Assembly: GCA_021234155.1 (NCBI GenBank)
Contig: JAJEKV010000798.1
Coordinates: forward strand, 24,806 to 88,805
Length of the DNA: 64,000 nucleotides
Direction: 5' to 3'
From: Isoetes taiwanensis
Lineage: Eukaryota; Streptophyta; Lycopodiopsida; Isoetales; Isoetaceae
Shown: positions 12,612 through 23,453 of the stretch, piece after piece
How positions within the stretch are numbered: position 1 is the stretch's first letter
Layout: each line of letters begins with the position of its first letter
The notes under the pieces: generated by a model
What the model was told of the DNA's origin: nothing
The model's input: the letters and a program-made list of their open reading frames with translations, nothing else
Database searches by the model: none
Position numbers and translations under genes: made by a program

Positions 12612-12678
12612 ATCTAAAAGTGAGTCAGGATGTTGGACTTTGAATCCAATAGCTCGACTTCAAATCTTGATAGGACCT
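12612..12678 (+). pseudogene. tRNA-Gln-like pseudogene, first array unit
   Basis: The 3' half (anticodon arm with CTTTGAA loop, variable and T arms, TAGGACCT) is preserved, but the acceptor and D arm are replaced by TCTAAAAGTGAGTCAGGATG, which cannot pair as a D arm. T stem TCGAC against CTTGA is also damaged. Same type of decayed copy as at 14132. Confidence 0.7.
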
Positions 12679-12788
12679 CATTGAATTGTAGACAAATGAA
12701 GGTGCTCGATGGCTTGTGAACGAAAGTGAAAGCACTTGAGGGATTGTGCATAAACCATGTTAATTTAACTGCTCTCTTTTTTCCTATG

Positions 12789-12860
12789 GGTTCTATGGTC
12801 TAGTGGTTAGGACATTGGACTTTGAATCCAATAGCTCGAGTTCAAATCTCGATAGGACCT
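12789..12860 (+). tRNA. tRNA-Gln (anticodon UUG), intact
   Basis: A complete 72 base cloverleaf: acceptor GGTTCTA pairs with TAGGACC (one G-U), D stem GTCT with GGAC, anticodon stem TTGGA with TCCAA around loop CTTTGAA (anticodon TTG), four-base variable loop, T stem TCGAG with CTCGA around TTCAAAT, discriminator T. A and B box sequences are present within the D and T arms. A T5 run about 25 bases downstream (around 12883) could terminate polymerase III. This is the best copy in the array, with 15692. Confidence 0.93.
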
Positions 12861-13142
12861 CGTTCTAGTAGCTTGCTTTGACAATTTTTAGAAAAACCCG
12901 AGTTCGTAATTCGCAGGCTTGCAAAAAATTGAGATCTCCCTATGCTCATGCCAGAGGACTTTGAAATCCAAGATCCCATATGCTTATGTTTGAAGCGTGA
13001 GTTCCTTGCCTGCTTCCCAAGTATATTTGGAGCATGAGATTGTCTATGATTATGCTTGACAGGCGAGGTCCTTGCCTACTTCTCAAATAAATGTAGAAGG
13101 TTGACATGTCGTATATCGAACCACAACTCAATTTGACCGCTG

Positions 13143-13214
13143 TGTTATATCTAAAATTGAGTTATAATGTTGGACTTTCAATCCAATAGCTCGAGTTCAA
13201 ATCTCGATAGGAAC
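13143..13214 (+). pseudogene. tRNA-like pseudogene with CTTTCAA anticodon loop
   Basis: Anticodon and T arms match the Gln copies, but the loop is CTTTCAA (formal anticodon TTC, Glu) and the 5' half is TTATATCTAAAATTGAGTTATAATG, which forms neither an acceptor nor a D arm. The 3' acceptor reads AGGAACT. It is a decayed sister of the Gln gene and not a functional Glu tRNA. Confidence 0.7.
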
Positions 13215-13317
13215 TCATTGAATTGTAGACAAATGAAGGCGCTCAATGGCTTGTGAATGAAAGTGAAAGCACTCGATGGATTGTGCATAACAATGTTAAT
13301 TTAACAGAGAGACTATG

Positions 13318-13352
13318 GGTTCTATGGTCTAGTGGTTAGGACAAAGACTTTG
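13318..13352 (+). pseudogene. tRNA-Gln 5' fragment
   Basis: GGTTCTATGGTCTAGTGG and the rest of the D arm are intact, but the copy is cut inside the anticodon arm and joined to spacer sequence (CAAAAAATTGAGATCTCC), i.e. an internal deletion of this unit. Confidence 0.75.
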
Positions 13353-13603
13353 CAAAAAATTGAGATCTCCCTATGCTCATGCTTGTGTAGATAATTTTAG
13401 AAAAAGTTCAGAATCCAAAACCCCATATGCTTATGTTTGAGGACTTTGAAGTTCTTTGACCCCAAGTAAATTTGGAGCATGAGATTGTCTATCCAATTAT
13501 GATTGACATGAAGCAGGTCCAGGTCCTTGCCTACGCCTCAAATAAATGTAGAAGGTTGACATGTTGTATATCGAACCAAGAACTCAATTTGAGGGGCCAG
13601 ATA

Positions 13604-13675
13604 TATATCTAAAATTGAGTTATAATGTTGGACTTTCAATCCAATAGCTCGAAGTTCAAATCTCGATAGGGACCT
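13604..13675 (+). pseudogene. tRNA-like pseudogene (CTTTCAA type)
   Basis: Same decayed type as 13143, with an extra base in the T arm (TCGAAG). Confidence 0.65.
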
Positions 13676-13775
13676 GAATTGAAAATGAAGGTGCCAATGG
13701 CTTGTGAACGAAAGTGAAAGCACTCGATGGATTGTGCATAACCATATTAATTTAACCGCTTCTTTTTTTCCTATG

Positions 13776-13847
13776 GGTTCTATGGTCTAGTGGTTAGGAC
13801 ATTGACTTTGAATCCAATAGCTCGAAGTTCAAATCTCGATAGGACCT
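13776..13847 (+). pseudogene. tRNA-Gln(UUG) copy with two indels
   Basis: Acceptor and D arms match the intact gene. One G is missing from the anticodon stem (ATTGACTTTG) and one A is inserted in the T stem (TCGAAG), which breaks two stems. If these are sequencing errors the gene would be intact. Confidence 0.7.
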
Positions 13848-14131
13848 CGCTCGAAAGAAGCTTGTGTAGACAACTTTAGAAAAAGCCGAGAGACCATTTG
13901 CAAAGCTTGCAAAAATTGAGATCTCCCTATTCTCATGCCGTGAGGACTTTAAAATCCAAGACCCCATATGCTTATGTTTGAAGCATGAGTTCCTTTGCCC
14001 GCTTCCCAAGTAAATTTGGAGCATGAGATTGTCTATGATTATGCTTGACCGGCGAGGTACTTGCCTACGTCTCAAATAAATGTAGAAGGTTGACATGTTG
14101 TATATCGAACCGCTACTCAATTTGATCTCTA

Positions 14132-14203
14132 TGTTATATCTAAAAGTGAGTCAGGATGTTGGACTTTGATTCCAATAGCTCGACTTCAAATCTCGATAGG
14201 ACC
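14132..14203 (+). pseudogene. tRNA-like pseudogene (Gln-derived)
   Basis: Same type as 12612: 3' half kept with CTTTGAT loop, 5' half replaced by TCTAAAAGTGAGTCAGGATG. Confidence 0.65.
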
Positions 14204-14314
14204 TCATTGAATTGTAGACAAATGAAGGTGCTCGATGGCTTGTGAATGAAAGTGAAAGCACTTGAGGGATTGTGCATAAACCATGTTAATTTAATCGGAG
14301 GTTTTTTTCTTATG

Positions 14315-14385
14315 GGTTCTATGGTCTAGTGGTTAGGACATTGACTTTGAATCCAATAGCTCGAGTTCAAATCTCGATAGGACCT
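14315..14385 (+). pseudogene. tRNA-Gln(UUG) copy missing one base
   Basis: 71 bases; identical to the 12789 gene except for one G lost in the anticodon stem (ACATTGACTTTGAA). All other arms pair. Near-intact; a single-base error would restore it. Confidence 0.7.
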
Positions 14386-14671
14386 CGTTCGAGTAGCTTG
14401 TGGAGATAATTTTTAGAAAAAGCCGAGTTCGTAATTTGCAAAGCCTTGCAGAAAATTGAGATCTCCCTATGCTCATGCCAGAGGACTTTGAAATCCAAGA
14501 CCCCATATGCTTATGTTTGAAGCATGAGTTCCTTGCCTGCTTCCCAAGTAAATTTGGAGCATGAGATTGTCTATGATTATGCTTTACAAAGTAGGTCCTT
14601 GCCTACTCTCAAATAAATGTAGAAGGTTGACATGTTGTATATCGAACCAAGAACTCAATTTGACCACCATT

Positions 14672-14743
14672 GGTTATATCTAAAATTGAGTTATAATGTT
14701 GGACTTTCAATCCAATAGCTCGAGTTCAAATCTCGATTTGAGC
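14672..14743 (+). pseudogene. tRNA-like pseudogene (CTTTCAA type)
   Basis: Same decayed type as 13143, with the 3' acceptor changed to TTTGAGC. Confidence 0.65.
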
Positions 14744-14853
14744 TCATTGAATTGTAGACAAATGAAGGCGCTCAATGGCTTGTGAACGAAAGTGAAAGCA
14801 CTCGATGGATTGTGCATAACCATGTTAATTTAACTGCTCTCTTTTTTCCTATG

Positions 14854-14931
14854 GGTTCTATGGTCTAGTGGTTAGGACATTGGACTTTGAATCCAATAGC
14901 TCGAGTTCAAATCTCGAAGAGGAGGGGACCT
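14854..14931 (+). pseudogene. tRNA-Gln(UUG) copy with insertion before the 3' acceptor
   Basis: Everything through the T arm matches the intact gene, but a short purine insertion (AGAGGAGG) separates the T stem from GGACCT. Confidence 0.7.
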
Positions 14932-15200
14932 CGCTTGAAATAACCGAAGTTCGTGGAATTGGACGACGGGCTTGCAAAAAATTGAGATCTCCCTATGCTC
15001 ATGATGTGGGAAGACTTTGAAATCCAAGACCCCATATGCTTATGTTTGAAGGGTGAGTTCCTTTTGCCCAGTTCCCAATTAAATTTGGAGCATGAAATTG
15101 TCTATGATTATGCTCATTTTACAAACGTAGGTCCTTTTCAAAATAAATGTAGAAGGTTGACATGTTGTATATCGAACCACAACTCAATTTGAACGTTGTG

Positions 15201-15268
15201 TTATATCTAAAATTGAGTTATAATGTTGGACTTTCAATCCAATAGCTCGAGTTCAAATCTAGGACATC
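15201..15268 (+). pseudogene. tRNA-like pseudogene (CTTTCAA type)
   Basis: Same decayed type as 13143, shortened in the T arm. Confidence 0.6.
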
Positions 15269-15337
15269 ATTGAAAATGAAGCCAATGGCTTATGAAATTA
15301 TGGATTGTGCATAACCATATTAAGGTCCTTCTCATTT

Positions 15338-15397
15338 TTATGGTCTAGTGGTTAGGATATTGGACTTTGAATCCAATAGCTCGAGTTCAAATCTCGA
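15338..15397 (+). pseudogene. tRNA-Gln(UUG) copy truncated at both ends
   Basis: Starts within the acceptor (TTATGGTCTAG) and runs through an intact anticodon arm and T arm (CTCGA), then joins spacer sequence AATTTGGAGC. Both acceptor strands are lost, probably by recombination between units. Confidence 0.7.
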
Positions 15398-15520
15398 GTA
15401 AATTTGGAGCATGAGATTGTCTATGATTATGCTTGACAGGCGAGGTCCTTGCCTACTTCTCAAATAAATGTAGAAGGTTGACATGTTGTATATCGAACCA
15501 CAACTCAATTTGAACGTTGT

Positions 15521-15592
15521 GTTATATCTAAAATTGAGTTATAATGTTAGACTTTCAATCCAATAGCTCGAGTTCAAATCTCGATAGGACCT
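15521..15592 (+). pseudogene. tRNA-like pseudogene (CTTTCAA type)
   Basis: Same decayed type as 13143; retains TAGGACCT at the 3' end. Confidence 0.65.
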
Positions 15593-15691
15593 CATTGAAA
15601 ATGAAGGCGCTCAATGGCTTGTGAACGAAGTGAAAGCACTCGATGGATTGTGCATAACCATATTAATTTAACTGCTCTTTTTTTTCCTATG

Positions 15692-15763
15692 GGTTCTATG
15701 GTCTAGTGGTTAGGATATTGGACTTTGAATCCAATAGCTCGAGTTCAAATCTCGATAGGACCT
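15692..15763 (+). tRNA. tRNA-Gln (anticodon UUG), intact
   Basis: 72 bases, same cloverleaf as 12789. The only difference is GGAT for GGAC in the D stem, which keeps pairing through a G-U. All other stems, the CTTTGAA loop and TTCAAAT loop are kept. Confidence 0.9.
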
Positions 15764-16040
15764 CATTTGAGTAGCTTGCATAGACAATTTTAGAAAACCC
15801 GAAGTTCGAAATTTCAAAAGCACTTTTGCAAAAATTGAGATCTCCCTATGCTCATGCCAGAGGACTTTGAAATCCAAGACCCCATATGCTTATGTTTGAA
15901 GCGTGAGTTCCTTGCCTGCTTCCAAGTAAATTTGGAGCATGAGATTGTCTATGATTAGGCGAGGTCCTTGCCTACGTCTCAAATAAATGTAGAAGGTTGA
16001 CATGTTGTATATCGAACCACAACTCAATTTGAACGTTGTG

Positions 16041-16113
16041 TTATATCTAAAATTGAGTTATAATGTTGGACTTTCAATCTAATAGCTCGAGGTTCAAATG
16101 ATTTCGATAGGAC
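16041..16113 (+). pseudogene. tRNA-like pseudogene (CTTTCAA type), last unit
   Basis: Same type as 13143, with insertions in the T arm (GAGGTTCAAATGATTTCG). Confidence 0.6.
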
Positions 16114-16320
16114 CTCATTGAAAATGAAGGCGCCAATGGTGGAATAAATGGAAAAAGGGGGGCGGAAAGATAACCAGGGCCAACAAATAGCATGATTTTT
16201 ATGGGCAAAGGATAAGGACTATTTGAAGCTAATAGAACTAGTTCAAATGCATGAGAAATTTGGAGCATGAGATTGTTCATGATTATGCTCCTCCGGAGGT
16301 CCTTTGAGGGACATCTCAAA

Positions 16321-18399
16321 TCTTATATATTTTAGCGTATGTCTTCAATCAAACCCTAATTTAGATGGTCGAGATCATTTGATTGCCAATAAAGGAGAGA
16401 TTTATCGCGACAACTTCTCACCACCGTGATTGGCCATGCTTGATCTCTTAAGGGGAAAGGGAAATGGAAAAGGAAAAAAGGAAAAGGAAAAGGCAAAAAG
16501 GAAAAGGTAAAAGGGAAGGGAACGGGGAAGGGAAAAGGAAGGGAAAAGGTGGAAAAAGAAAAGGGAAAAATGAAAAGGGAAAGGAAAAGGAAGGAAAAAA
16601 TCAAAAGGAAAAGGGAGGAAAAGGAAACCGAAAAGGGAATGGGGAAAAGGAAAAGGAAAAGAGGACGGAAAAGGAAAAGGGAAATTGGAAATGCGGATCT
16701 CTTAGGAGGAAAGGGAAAAATGGCGGAGAAAAGGAAAAAAGTGAGAGGGAAAAGGAACGGGGAAAAAAAGGCGGAGAAGGGAAAAGGAAAGGGAAAAGAG
16801 CATGGGAAAAAGGGAGAAAAGAAAGGGGAAAAAGGAAGGAAAAAGGACACTATGAAAAGGAAAAGGGAAAAGGGTGAGGGAAAGGGATAAAAAGAAAAGG
16901 AAAAGGGAGGAAAAAGGAAAAAAAAAGGGAAAGGGAAAAAGGTGAAAACGGAAAGGGTGGGAAAAGGAAAAAATGGGAAGATAAGAATGATGGAGAAAAG
17001 GAAAAAAAAAGGGCATGGAAAAATAGAAAGGGAAAAAAAAGGAAAAAGGGAGGCAAAAAAGGAAAAGGGCATGAGGAAAGGGAAAAGGAAATGAGAGAGG
17101 AAGGGAAAGAGAAAAAGAGAAAAGGAAAAGGGTGAGGAAAGGAAAAAAGGAAAAGGGAAAAGGGAAGATGGAAAAGGGAAAAGGGAAAAGTGAAAAGCAA
17201 AAAAGAAAAAGAAAAATGGAAAAGGAAAAGAGGAAAAGGGAAAAAGGGAAAGGGTGGGAAAAAAGGAAAGGGAAAAAAATGTGAAAAGGTGGAAAAAATG
17301 GAATGGAAAAAGGAAAAGGAAAAATGGAAAGGAAAAGAGAAAAGAAAAAAAAAAAAAAAGAGGATTGGAAAGGAAAGAGGAAAAAAGGGCATGGAAAAAG
17401 AAAAGGATGAAAAAAAAAGAAGGAAAAGGGAAAAAGAAATGGGAAAAGAGGGAAGGGGAAAGAAAAAAAAAAAGGAAAAGGGAGGGGGAAAATGGAAAAG
17501 AGAAAGGAAAAAGGAATTGAAAAAAGAGGAAGAGGAAAGGGAAAGGAAAAGGAAAAAATAAAGGGGAAAAAAGAAAGAAAGGGAAGGGAAAAAGAAAAGG
17601 AAAAAAAGAGGGAAAAAGAAAAGGAGGAGGAAAGGCAAGTAAAAAAAAGTGGAAAAAAGGGAATGGAAAATAACATGGGAAAAAAAGGAATGGAAAAAGG
17701 CAAAGGGAAAGGGAAAAGAGAAAAAGGAAGGGGGAAAAGGAAAGAGGAAAAAGACACAGGGAAAAAGGGAAAAGGGTGGGAAATGATGAAAAAAGAAGGA
17801 AAGGAAAAAAAAAAGGGAGGCGGAAAGGGGGAAGGAAAGAAAAAAAAAGGCATGAGAAAAAAGGAAGAAGAAAATGGGAAAAAAGAGATATGAAAATAAG
17901 GATAAAAGGAAGAGGGTGGGAAAGAGGAAGAAAAACATAAAAAAAGGTGGGGAAAAGGGAATGCAAAAGGGCATGAGAAAAGGGAAGGAAAAGAGGAAAG
18001 GAAAAAGGAATGGGAAAAGGAAAGGAAAAAAAGAGGGAAAAAAAATGGGAAGGTGAGAAATGGTGAAAAGGGAAGGGAAAAAGCCGTCAAAAAAATAGAA
18101 AGGGAAAAGGGAAAAATGAGAAGGAGAAAAGGAAGGAAAAAAGAAGGAGAAGAGGGTGTAAAAAAAAGAAAAAAAAAAAGAGAGAGAAGGAGAAAAAGTA
18201 AAATGTATGCGGGAAAAATAAGAAAAGGGAAAAAAAGAAAGTGTAAGAAAATGAGGAAAAAGGATAGGGGAAGGTTATTAAATGCACAAAAACCTCTTAT
18301 AGCCTAGATATGATGAACTTGGTTAATGAGTCTGAGCTGAATAGGTTTCCATCCACAAATGTTCCAACATTTGCCCGAAAATGTTGGCACCATTACTAG
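16321..18399 (+). mobile_element. Complete non-autonomous polypurine Helitron
   Basis: The 5' end TCTTATATATTTTAG follows an A (16320), and the 5' 100 bases parallel other family members (AATCAAACCCTAATTTAGA, GGTCGAGATCATTTGATTG). The 3' end has arms CCAACATT (18364-18371) and AATGTTGG (18380-18387), then CTAG (18396-18399), then T (18400). The A|T insertion site is exactly that of Helitrons. Length is 2079 bases and about 1.8 kb of it is a polypurine tract. No Rep/helicase gene. It interrupts the right end of the tRNA-Gln array. Confidence 0.88.
16450..18270 (+). repeat. Polypurine tract, about 1.8 kb
   Basis: Almost exclusively A and G on the plus strand, dominated by GGAAAAG-type words with occasional GGCATG interruptions. 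It starts about 130 bases after the Helitron 5' end and stops about 130 bases before its 3' end. Long frames in it on either strand are composition artefacts. Confidence 0.92.
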
Positions 18400-20540
18400 T
18401 TTATGTTAAGGTCACATCGGATTATATTTCAAGGCGAAGGCACAGAACTTGAGGATTCTTGCCTACATGAAGAAGAGATTCTCAACTACATCCATGATGA
18501 ACTTGGAATCAAATACGAAAGTTCGAGGACTTAAGAAAGGTGTCCCAGTTCCTGAACTCAATCCTCTTATCGTAGGGGTGTGGTGTATAATAAGTGGGTC
18601 TCGTGACGGATCTTTTGAAAGAGGGCGTCCCATGGTAATGTGCCCTTCTCATTAGCGGATCCATCAGAAGATTCTAAAGCCGTGAGGCCCAGGGCCGAGT
18701 TCAAAAGATTTTTTGTGGAGTGTGTTTCTAGTAGTGGGATTGTCCGGGGATCGGATCGTGTTTGCCCGGCATAATCTGTTTGAATCAGAGCAAATTACTC
18801 CGATTTGGGATCCGCCCCTTGGCCAAATTCTTTGATCTTTTTGCTTCTAAGATGACGGATGTCGAGACATCTTTGGATAATATGTTTTTGCTAGGCTTGA
18901 ACATAATGAGTCTCTTACGACCGCCTCGGAGAGACTAGAATCAGATCTAGAGTTTACCAGGCATGTATGAAAGAGGAAAGTGGGTGGGCACCAGGTGGTG
19001 GCATAAAGAGCCAACAGGTGTGGTTCTAGCCACAGAATCTCAGCCCAAGCATGACTGATGAACACACGGATCTCGGGTTTTATGGTGAACATCCGGAAAG
19101 CACACGAGTTCCTAAGACCCATAAAGATCGGTTGGTGCGAGCGGAGAATCGGCTAACAAGCTCTGAGGGCGGGGTTCAAATCTGAGTTGGCAAGGTATGG
19201 AAGGGGAATACTTGGTTCAAGCAGGTTGGTCTGCTACTAGCAAAGATACTGTGTCGATAAGCTCTGCCCTCCAGGTAACTTTGTTACGGACTTTTTTACG
19301 GTGGGGCTTTTTACTAGGGCATCATTGCGGGTTAAAAAGGAGTAGTGTGGCCTATGAGCATGATGGAAAAAAGATCCAATGTATGCTAGGGATTCTTGGA
19401 AAAATTGACAGCGTCATTAATCCCTTGCTTGATCCAATGACCATGGACTCGTAAGGTTTTGGCTTGGCTGGACCTACTCGGGAGAGACATCACATGGTGG
19501 TGGAGGAGAGACATCACATGGTGGTGGAGGAGAGGGTCCTGTGGGTGCAGAGAGGCCCAGGATCCAGGGGAAAAGTGGTAGAAGACCGCAGTTATGGGTT
19601 GGCCGAGTAAAGATTAACCCGGATGATATTGATAAAGAGATGATAATGTTTTTGGTGAGCAATATTGGCCGATTTGCATATCATACTTGTATATAAGATT
19701 TACCTCTATGGTATTGATGATTCTTGTCTTGATTAATCTTTTGAATACTGATGACACATCTGATCTTAATGTATTTGCCCCTTTGTATATCTTACTTTGT
19801 AAAACAAATAGCCTTGGGCGCCATTTGCAATATGAATATATTACAGGTTGCTTGTGCGGCGCTATTTGTTTGTTTTTCGTGTATTGTCCTTGTGATTCAC
19901 TTCCAAATGCGGGTGACTTTATTGCTTTTTCCATAATTTTTATTCAAATGGCGCAAACCGGTTGTTGCTGGCGGATTTCGAGTCCCATTTAGATTGTCAA
20001 ATAAGCGGTTTTCAGGCTAATCCTTGTGCATTTTTAAGTAAATAGCGCAGATTTGATTGCTGAATGTGTGAAAAAACAACGAACAATTTCATTTCGAGCG
20101 AAAATGGAATCACGAAATTTCCAACTTTAATGAAACCTCGCTTAACTCCACAAAACGTTGTACTTCGTTGTAGTACACCCTAATAAGGCCATACATACGT
20201 CCCTTAGAAATTTCATGAATGAACTTCGATATGTATGCATCCGGAGAGTGTGCTAAATATCGAGGAAGAGACCTCAATTGCTGTAGCATCTCGTCGAAAG
20301 GAGGGTTCAAGCATTCCCCTCATTGCAAGTCTTTTATAACATTGGGGCGGATTAATTTCCATCAGTGGCTCATGACCACAATCAAATCGCTCGAATGAAG
20401 TTGATCAACTCCATTGTAAGCTCCTTGGTGGGGGCGTGGTGCAACCTCCACTCCAAGAAATGGTCCCATAGCTCATCCATTCCCGGTACACCAGAGAATG
20501 CAGGGCATGCTTGAGGCCTTACGGTAGCCTTGAGGAGGAT
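18400..20540. other. Unassigned region, possibly a decayed gene
   Basis: Short open frames on both strands without a domain I recognise; for example about 18449-18655 (plus) and 18847-19122 (minus). The right part (19820-20150) contains GGCGCC or GGCGC motifs and a segment with AATCACGAAATTT...TTTAATGAAA...GCTTA that closely parallels 58105-58145, the sequence just downstream of the ParB/methyltransferase-like gene. So this may be the remnant of another copy of that locus, but I see no protein similarity. Confidence 0.35.
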
Positions 20541-20599
20541 TGGGTCCAATCATTTGCAAAAGCAAGCAAGGATCACAAGAACCGCAAAAAAAAGGAACA

Positions 20600-20985
20600 C
20601 GTGGCGGAGGAGGCAATGTGAGCAAGGAACAAGATCAAGTAGCAGGAAACGGGAATGAAGTAGCAAGGAACAAGGATCAAGATCAAGTAGCAGAAGCAAT
20701 GAACAAGGAAGATCAAGTAGCAAGAAGATCAAGGAACAAGGAAGATCAAGGAGCAAGAACAAGGATCAAAAGATCAAGTATCAAAGGAACAAGATCAAGT
20801 AGCAAGATCAAGAGCAAGGAAACCGGATCAAGTCGGGGAATGAAGTAGCAAGGATTCGAACAAGGATCAAGATCAACTGTAGCAAGAAGCAATGAACAAG
20901 GAAGATCAAGTAGCAAGAAGATCATGGAACAAGGAAGATGAAGGAGCAAGAAGCAAGGATCAAGATCAAGTAGCAAGGTGAAAAA
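20600..20985 (+). repeat. Minisatellite of GATCAAGTAGCAAG units
   Basis: Irregular tandem copies of words such as AAGATCAAGTAGCAAG and AACAAGGATCAAGATC. The frame through it (20540-20848) only reflects the repeat. Confidence 0.85.
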
Positions 20986-21027
20986 GTGAGAAGTGAAAGC
21001 AAGGTAAAAGAATTTATAGCTCTGAAT

Positions 21028-21145
21028 CAATAATGTTGAAGTATAATACCAATAATGTTGAAGTATAATACCAATAATGTTGAGGTATAATACCAATAAT
21101 CGACGTATAATACCAATAATGCTGAAGTATTATACCAATAATATG
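21028..21145 (+). repeat. Tandem repeat, about 22 base unit
   Basis: Five or so copies of AATAATGTTGAAGTATAATACC with small changes. Confidence 0.85.
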
Positions 21146-21689
21146 ACAACGACTATAAAGCAGCTCCATTCGGTGGTAGAAGTCATTCATCTCCCATGGC
21201 TTATAATATCTATGAGTATGAAGATCGGTTTTGAGACCATTCTTTGCTCCATGAGCTACAATGATATTATTCGGTGCATACATAAAAGTGATTAATTTTG
21301 GATCCTTACTTGCAATCTAAAGGCGGGTGGTCCTGCGTGTCATTTGCCCAGCCTTACTCGTGTTGTGATCCATCTTCTTTGGCTTCACAGGCGCCATGCC
21401 TCCGAGCTGAATGCGATCACGTTAGCAGGGATTGAAGATGAGTGAATCATCGACTCTATAATGCCATCAATAATATGTGCATCTAAATTATATGTATGCC
21501 ATCAATAATGTGTGCATCAGATGTAATGATGTGTATTAAACACCTATTATAAAAGATGTAAGGATGTTAGTATAAGCATAATGAAAGCTAATTGATGTAT
21601 CGACAATGTATTAATTGTCCAAAATGCTTAAGTATTATAGCTTAAGAAATTACATACATAATTATCGAGAACATGACTGAGATTGAGAG

Positions 21690-23245
21690 TGTGACGTTCC
21701 CCTAAAATATACGGCATACGTACGTATATTTTATGGCCACGTCACCATACATTTCTACATCCCTAGACATGTATACGAACAATGTGGGGGTAATGACTAA
21801 GTTATCTATAACTTAGCCAACCTAAGGTAAGAAGCCATTTCCACATGGCCTCACCTTATAGGCATACCGCCACATAGACGCACCTATAGGAGCCAAGTGG
21901 CACTCATGTAAACCCTAACATATAAAAGGGCTAAACCCTAAACCCTAGCCACTTTTGGCTCAACCAACCTCAGACCCACAGGTCTTGTGATCGTCCAGCT
22001 CGGACTCGAAGGCCCGTCTTGACTGACTGGGTTGCGGACAGTGGTTGCCAAAGATGGAGAACAGTGGGGAATTATGGCGCATCGGGGCAGGTATTTGGGA
22101 TAGATTCGAGTATTGTAGTAGAGCCATTCTAGAACCTATTGTTCTGAACATGAACCCTAATCAATGAACCCTAACTATAAGTTAGATGTATGTGATTAGG
22201 ATTAGTTGTTATTCTCTTTTATTATCAAGATTATGTTGATATGATCTTTGGTTGATCTTATGTTTGCACCTCTTGTGTATTGGGAAGGGGGTAGAGACCT
22301 AGTAGCCATTATTTAGATGATTCTCTAGTTTAGACCCATTAGTTCCCATTAATATGCAGCTCGTGCATAGAGCCCACCGGCTATGGAGGCTATGGTGATC
22401 GGAGGCACCACACAAGGGGTCGCTGGCAAAGTGGAGGGAGGACCCGGCGGCGTGCTGGGATCCCATAGCGGGCCAGACTCATAGTGGGGTCACTTGGCGG
22501 GCCGGGTATGGGTCCGACACTTCCCGGTCAATGGTGTCGCCTCGACTCTCAAGAGTTGCAAGTACGGCTTGGCTCTTGTTTTGGGGAGTTGCGATGGTGG
22601 TATGGACGTGTCGCCACACCATCCTCTAAAGCAGCCCATGGAGCCACCAGACCGAGGGGGGGAGATGCAACCCTTCCTACCTCATCGGACGGGGAGATGC
22701 AACCCGAGAAGTCTCGCTGGGTGATACCATGGGATTACGCCTCCTGCAGGTTACGATCCACGCCGAGCCCTGATTTAGCCTATCCGGCAAAGTATGCGGG
22801 GGAGGGGCGGATGGAGTGGTCAACCCTAGCCATTGTCTATTGCCAGCCCAAGTCATTGCCATAACTCTGCCTGTTTCTATCCGGAGGCCCCCCGGCCGAC
22901 CGACTCCCCTTGAGTCCGAGCCCCCGGTAGGGAGCCTCTATTTGATGTATTTGAAGCATTCATTGTATTGTTGTATTTGATGACATGGATAGATGGATTA
23001 TCACTACCCTTCGAGGTAGTCTATTGTTATTGTTGCTAGTGCTTTATGTTGTATATTTTTGCTTCACGACATAGGGACCCCATAGAGGGCCGGGGCGGAA
23101 TGACACCTCTGTGTGTCCTCTACTCGATCGCGGACCCGCATTAACGAAAGTTAGACAGAGGGCCCATCTGACGGGTGCCGTTGGATGGGGAAGGTCCTTC
23201 GATGTATCTGGCGGGCTGTCGTGATATAGCGCAGGAGCGTCCACA
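21690..23245 (+). repeat. 5' LTR of the chromovirus-family element
   Basis: Starts TGTGACGTTCCCC and ends CCACA next to a primer binding site, so it has TG...CA ends and is about 1.56 kb. It contains an inverted motif ACGGCATACGTACGTATATT near its start and a likely TATA box (CATATAAAAGGGC, about 21920). Frames inside (for example 22484-22864) are not conserved proteins I know. The end is inferred from the adjacent binding site. Confidence 0.7.
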
Positions 23246-23246
23246 A

Positions 23247-23259
23247 TGGTAGTCAGAGC
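23247..23259 (+). promoter_or_regulatory. Primer binding site (initiator tRNA-Met type)
   Basis: TGGTAGTCAGAGC differs from the standard TGGTATCAGAGC by one extra G. It begins one base after the LTR end, the usual spacing. Confidence 0.6.
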
Positions 23260-23453
23260 AATGATCTTGGTTGACCAAGATCGCTAATCGCCATCACCTT
23301 ATGATAGAAAACTAAGCGGCCTAGTAAAATTGGGGTGCGAATCCCAATATTGAACCTCAGTGGGAAATTTTTTTCATGGATAAGGTCATCCTTAAAATAA
23401 AGTCTAACTTAGAAAATAATAGTAATAGAATCCATGAATTCTAGAGATTGATG

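Larger units (their letters stand above)
12611..16250 (+). repeat. Tandem tRNA-Gln(UUG) array, unit about 540 bases
   Basis: Seven full or partial tRNA-Gln copies (starts 12789, 13318, 13776, 14315, 14854, about 15338, 15692) are spaced about 350-540 bases apart. Between them lie half-decayed tRNA-like copies and a conserved spacer that includes CCCATATGCTTATGTTTGA, AATTTGGAGCATGAGATTG and TGTAGAAGGTTGACATG. A very eroded further copy is likely at about 16198-16250. The array is cut on the left by the Helitron ending at 12610 and on the right by the Helitron starting at 16321. Confidence 0.88.

Noticed and set aside
13143-16113. tRNA-Glu(UUC) genes, from CTTTCAA loops in the Gln array
   Set aside because: No acceptor or D-arm pairing and the body is that of the Gln gene; these are ghosts, not Glu tRNAs.
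12611-16250. CRISPR-like regular repeat array
   Set aside because: Repeats are tRNA genes with 350-540 base spacing in a plant genome; no short-repeat/unique-spacer structure.
20540-20848. 102-codon hydrophilic protein
   Set aside because: Produced by the GATCAAGTAGCAAG minisatellite; both strands have equally long frames.
21926-21946. Interstitial telomere sequence (AAACCCTAAACCCTA)
   Set aside because: Only two units within an LTR; other single CCCTAA words nearby are scattered.
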